Source: Aurelia coerulea (Eukaryota; Cnidaria; Scyphozoa; Semaeostomeae; Ulmaridae). From it: a DNA stretch of 64,000 nt. Below the pieces are notes generated by a model. The model was not told where the DNA came from, searched no databases, and worked only from the letters and a program-made list of their open reading frames with translations. The translations under genes and the position numbers were made by a program. The DNA lies in contig CM076943.1 in NCBI GenBank assembly GCA_039566865.1, positions 30,388,663 to 30,452,662 of the forward strand, in the 5' to 3' direction. Below are positions 61,600 through 64,000 of this stretch, one piece after another; within the stretch, counting starts at the first letter, position 1, and every line of letters begins with the position of its first letter.

Positions 61600-62774
61600 C
61601 TGACCCTGGTACCGGGTAGGTCAAATTCGCAATTTGATTGGCTATTTGATAACAAAGGCCTCATTAATTATTCCAAATTCCAAAGACTTATTGCTTGGCA
61701 GAAAATCAGTCAACTTTGGGTCGCTGTCACGGGAAAACGCGACAAAAAATTGAAAAACAGATTTTTGGTATACCTTAAACGTCATAATGTGCCCCAGTTG
61801 AAGGGGGTTTGAACCCCATCCGTCTGCGCTTACGGGAGAAATTTGCCATATTTGGTGATTTTGGGGCCCATCCCTATTGATTCCCATTCAAAAATGGCCT
61901 CCATTTCATCCCTATTTTCAAAAATTCAGTAGCAATCATGGGGGGAATGAAGGTTTGACTGGAGGTAAAAGTCCACGGCGCATCAGAATTTTGGGGTTTC
62001 ATGAAGTTTTGGGTCGTTATGACGTCATAAAAGGGGGTTGGAAAAAAATGTTGCGATTTTCTGACCCGAGGTTACTTTTGGACTTGATGCTCGATGGTTA
62101 TTAGCCTGATTTCAAAATGGTAAAAAGTTTACAAGAGAATATTTGTCTGCGAGTCTAATAACGCCATTTGGGGTTCAATATCGCCCTCAGGGGCTGTGCG
62201 CGGGCGCCGCAAAAATGGGGTAAAATTTTGGCCTACCCCATTTTGGGCCGTAACTCCATTTTGCGAGGAGAAAACGGCTTCGGCATGCCAAAAATCGACG
62301 GGAAACCGTATTCTTTCACTATAACACTTTTAACCTTGAACTTATCTCCAAAATTCGCAAAATAACGACCCTTTCTTTTTTCAAAGCTGTGGGGGAAATT
62401 CTCGAAAATTTCCACTTAGGCCCTTTTTCCACCCAAACGGATCGTGCTCGTTTTCCTATTAAATGCACTTGCAAACGCTGGATTAATGATTAAATACCTT
62501 AAAAAGGGTTGAAATAACGTCCTCCAAAGGTTTGTTTTCAGTATTCCGAATCATCTACTGCATTATTAGCATTAGAGGAACGGCCATTTTTCGTCGCATT
62601 TTCATACTTTTTCCTCAATGCTTCGGACTTATTACATGGTATGTTATGGATCAAAATCAGCTGACATTGTATCAAATCTGTCAAACTCAGTTTCCATATG
62701 AAGACAAGAGAGTTCTGTAATAAACTGCAGCTGATAATTTATGCAAAACAAAATGGCGTCAAATATACCACGAC
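61600..62774. other. Unassigned stretch
   Basis: No convincing ORF or element. Many short self-complementary words such as TTTTGGGGCCCA and CCCCATTTTGGGCC suggest an old dispersed repeat. Near 61563-61604 a CAACCTGGTTCC block is the inverse of 31006-31040. Confidence 0.4.
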
Positions 62775-63690
62775 TAGAGCGGTATCGCCCTGGTCCGTCC
62801 ACTCTTCAGAAAACGAAGATTTTCCGCGAGTTCAAAGAAGTTTTGGAGAGGAACTCACCTTGAATAGGCTTCTCAACTCATGCTACAAACCTCACAGTGA
62901 GATCTGTATCATCCGTTTCCTTTTTGTAATACTGGAAGCACACAAATACGGACATGTCTTGAATGCCTAAATTAGGCCGTAGCGCCCTGGTCAGACCGCG
63001 GCAGAATTGATTGTTTTAGCACATCAAAAACTTGTCAAGCCATTCACCAGTTCACAACAGTATTATTTCATTTCCCAGAAGACCGGAAAGTTACAAAACA
63101 AATTCTAATTTTATTGAAAATTATTTCAAAATATTGTTGATTTCAATCCCGCTTTTAACTCTCTTATCCTTGACCTCATTCACCTCTAAAGCACATATGT
63201 AACAACAGCCTACAGAACTAAAGGGTTTCACGGTGTGGACACACCAGGGCGCCATTATGTCAGTTACAGTGCTCTTCCAAAATGAGCCGTAGGTCTCACA
63301 ATTTGTGTGCGATTCTTGAGATTTCTTTGGATATGAAACCAGAAGAGTTGGAGGAAACTGTCTTGAAGCCAATTCTGTTTTAACTGTAAGATATATCGAG
63401 AAGCGACACAAAATAGACATGGTATGTGGAAACGTCAAGGGAAAGTGAATTGTACTTACACCTTCGCTGCAGGTAGGTCAAACTTCAAAACTTTATTGTA
63501 GCTCTTCCGAGCAACGCAAAGCAGCGAAATCGAAAAAATATCAAAGAGATGACATCAGCAAACAACTTTCGCGCGCTTTTTGGAAAAGCTAGGCTCAAGC
63601 TCCCTTTGATTTCAAAGTATTATGCAAGGCGGTTGCACAACCCGGAATCCATTAGTGGACAGACCAGGGCGACGCTACTCTATGCATGCC
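62775..63690. repeat. Nested inverted GCGCCCTGGTC motifs
   Basis: GCGGTATCGCCCTGGTCCGT (about 62774) and GTAGCGCCCTGGTCAGAC (about 62977) face ACACCAGGGCGCC (about 63242) and AGACCAGGGCGACGC (about 63661). Outer ends extend to a shared GTCCACT / AGTGGAC. Possibly one foldback inside another. Confidence 0.5.
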
Positions 63691-63860
63691 TCCTGGGAAT
63701 ATTTTCTTTATGAATATAGACTTAATTTCCTTGCCAACCATTATCTCTAGGCCAAAGATATTTTTACTCTTGTTTTCGCCCTGAATGGGTCTAAATACTG
63801 TATTGTTTATGCCTCAGCAGGGAAATTTACTAGCAGGAAAGCCAAGCTTCTCTCTAATAC

Positions 63861-63883
63861 AGATATATATATATATATATAAT
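63861..63883. repeat. (TA)n microsatellite
   Basis: About ten TA/AT dinucleotides. Confidence 0.85.
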
Positions 63884-64000
63884 AGCTATATCCGCATAGA
63901 AAAACTAAAATTAGTTCTTTTCTGCTTTAGCAGCAACATAAATGTCGTTAACAAGTGCTGTCCAAGTTTGTCTCTCTTGCGCTAGTGTTCTTAAGCTTTC

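Noticed and set aside
61791..61830. GGTTTGAACCCC as a tRNA T-arm
   Set aside because: No A box, anticodon stem or acceptor pairing around it.

Overview
The window looks like intronic and intergenic DNA from an animal nuclear genome, most likely an anthozoan cnidarian (stony coral or relative). This is inferred from the AT-rich sequence with interrupted genes, GT-AG introns, many LINE fragments, a tyrosine-recombinase retrotransposon, and dozens of short inverted-repeat elements with long G or C runs. I see no prokaryotic gene structure, tRNA, rRNA or CRISPR array.

Two host genes can be reconstructed. Both are on the minus strand, arranged head to tail, and both encode an MFSD8/CLN7-like major facilitator protein of the lysosomal membrane. 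Copy B (38676-61349) is complete: ten coding exons whose phases all match, giving about 535 residues, plus a noncoding first exon that carries a short upstream ORF. Copy A (13595-33779) has the same first exon and the first five coding exons, but I could not find exons 6-10. The intron homology between the copies stops at about 13.02 kb in A and 49.46 kb in B, so A looks like a partial 5' duplicate.

Because the copies share introns, each serves as an empty-site control for the other. Transposons present in only one copy can be delimited to the base. Examples are an Ngaro-type retrotransposon, a TTAA-flanked MITE, a TTA-flanked Harbinger-like MITE, mariner-like foldback elements and a 1.7 kb GGCCCC-ended element.

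Layout: 1-5.1 kb holds the 3' end of an R2-type LINE, another LINE 3' end and a TTAGTTGC-rich satellite split by nested inverted-repeat elements. 5.2-5.9 kb is an array of NFI-like palindromes followed by a CACGTG-containing tandem repeat. 6-12.5 kb holds LINE relics and unassigned sequence with one possible exon. 13-34 kb is MFSD8-like copy A, with the 6.1 kb Ngaro element (16013-22118) in intron 3 and four large foldbacks in intron 1. 34-38.6 kb holds LINE relics and TTAA or GGGTAC elements. 38.7-61.4 kb is copy B with LINEs, minisatellites and MITEs in its introns. 61.5-64 kb is unassigned sequence with a nested inverted motif.

The Ngaro element is the most interesting object. Its 549-bp A repeats look identical and its 212-bp B repeats differ at one base, so it is young. 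Yet its Gag, RT-RNase H and recombinase frames are joined only through a canonical A AAT TTA heptamer, an in-frame TGA followed by C, and an in-frame C CCT TTG heptamer. This may be a retrotransposon expressed through serial recoding, or one with a few recent lesions.
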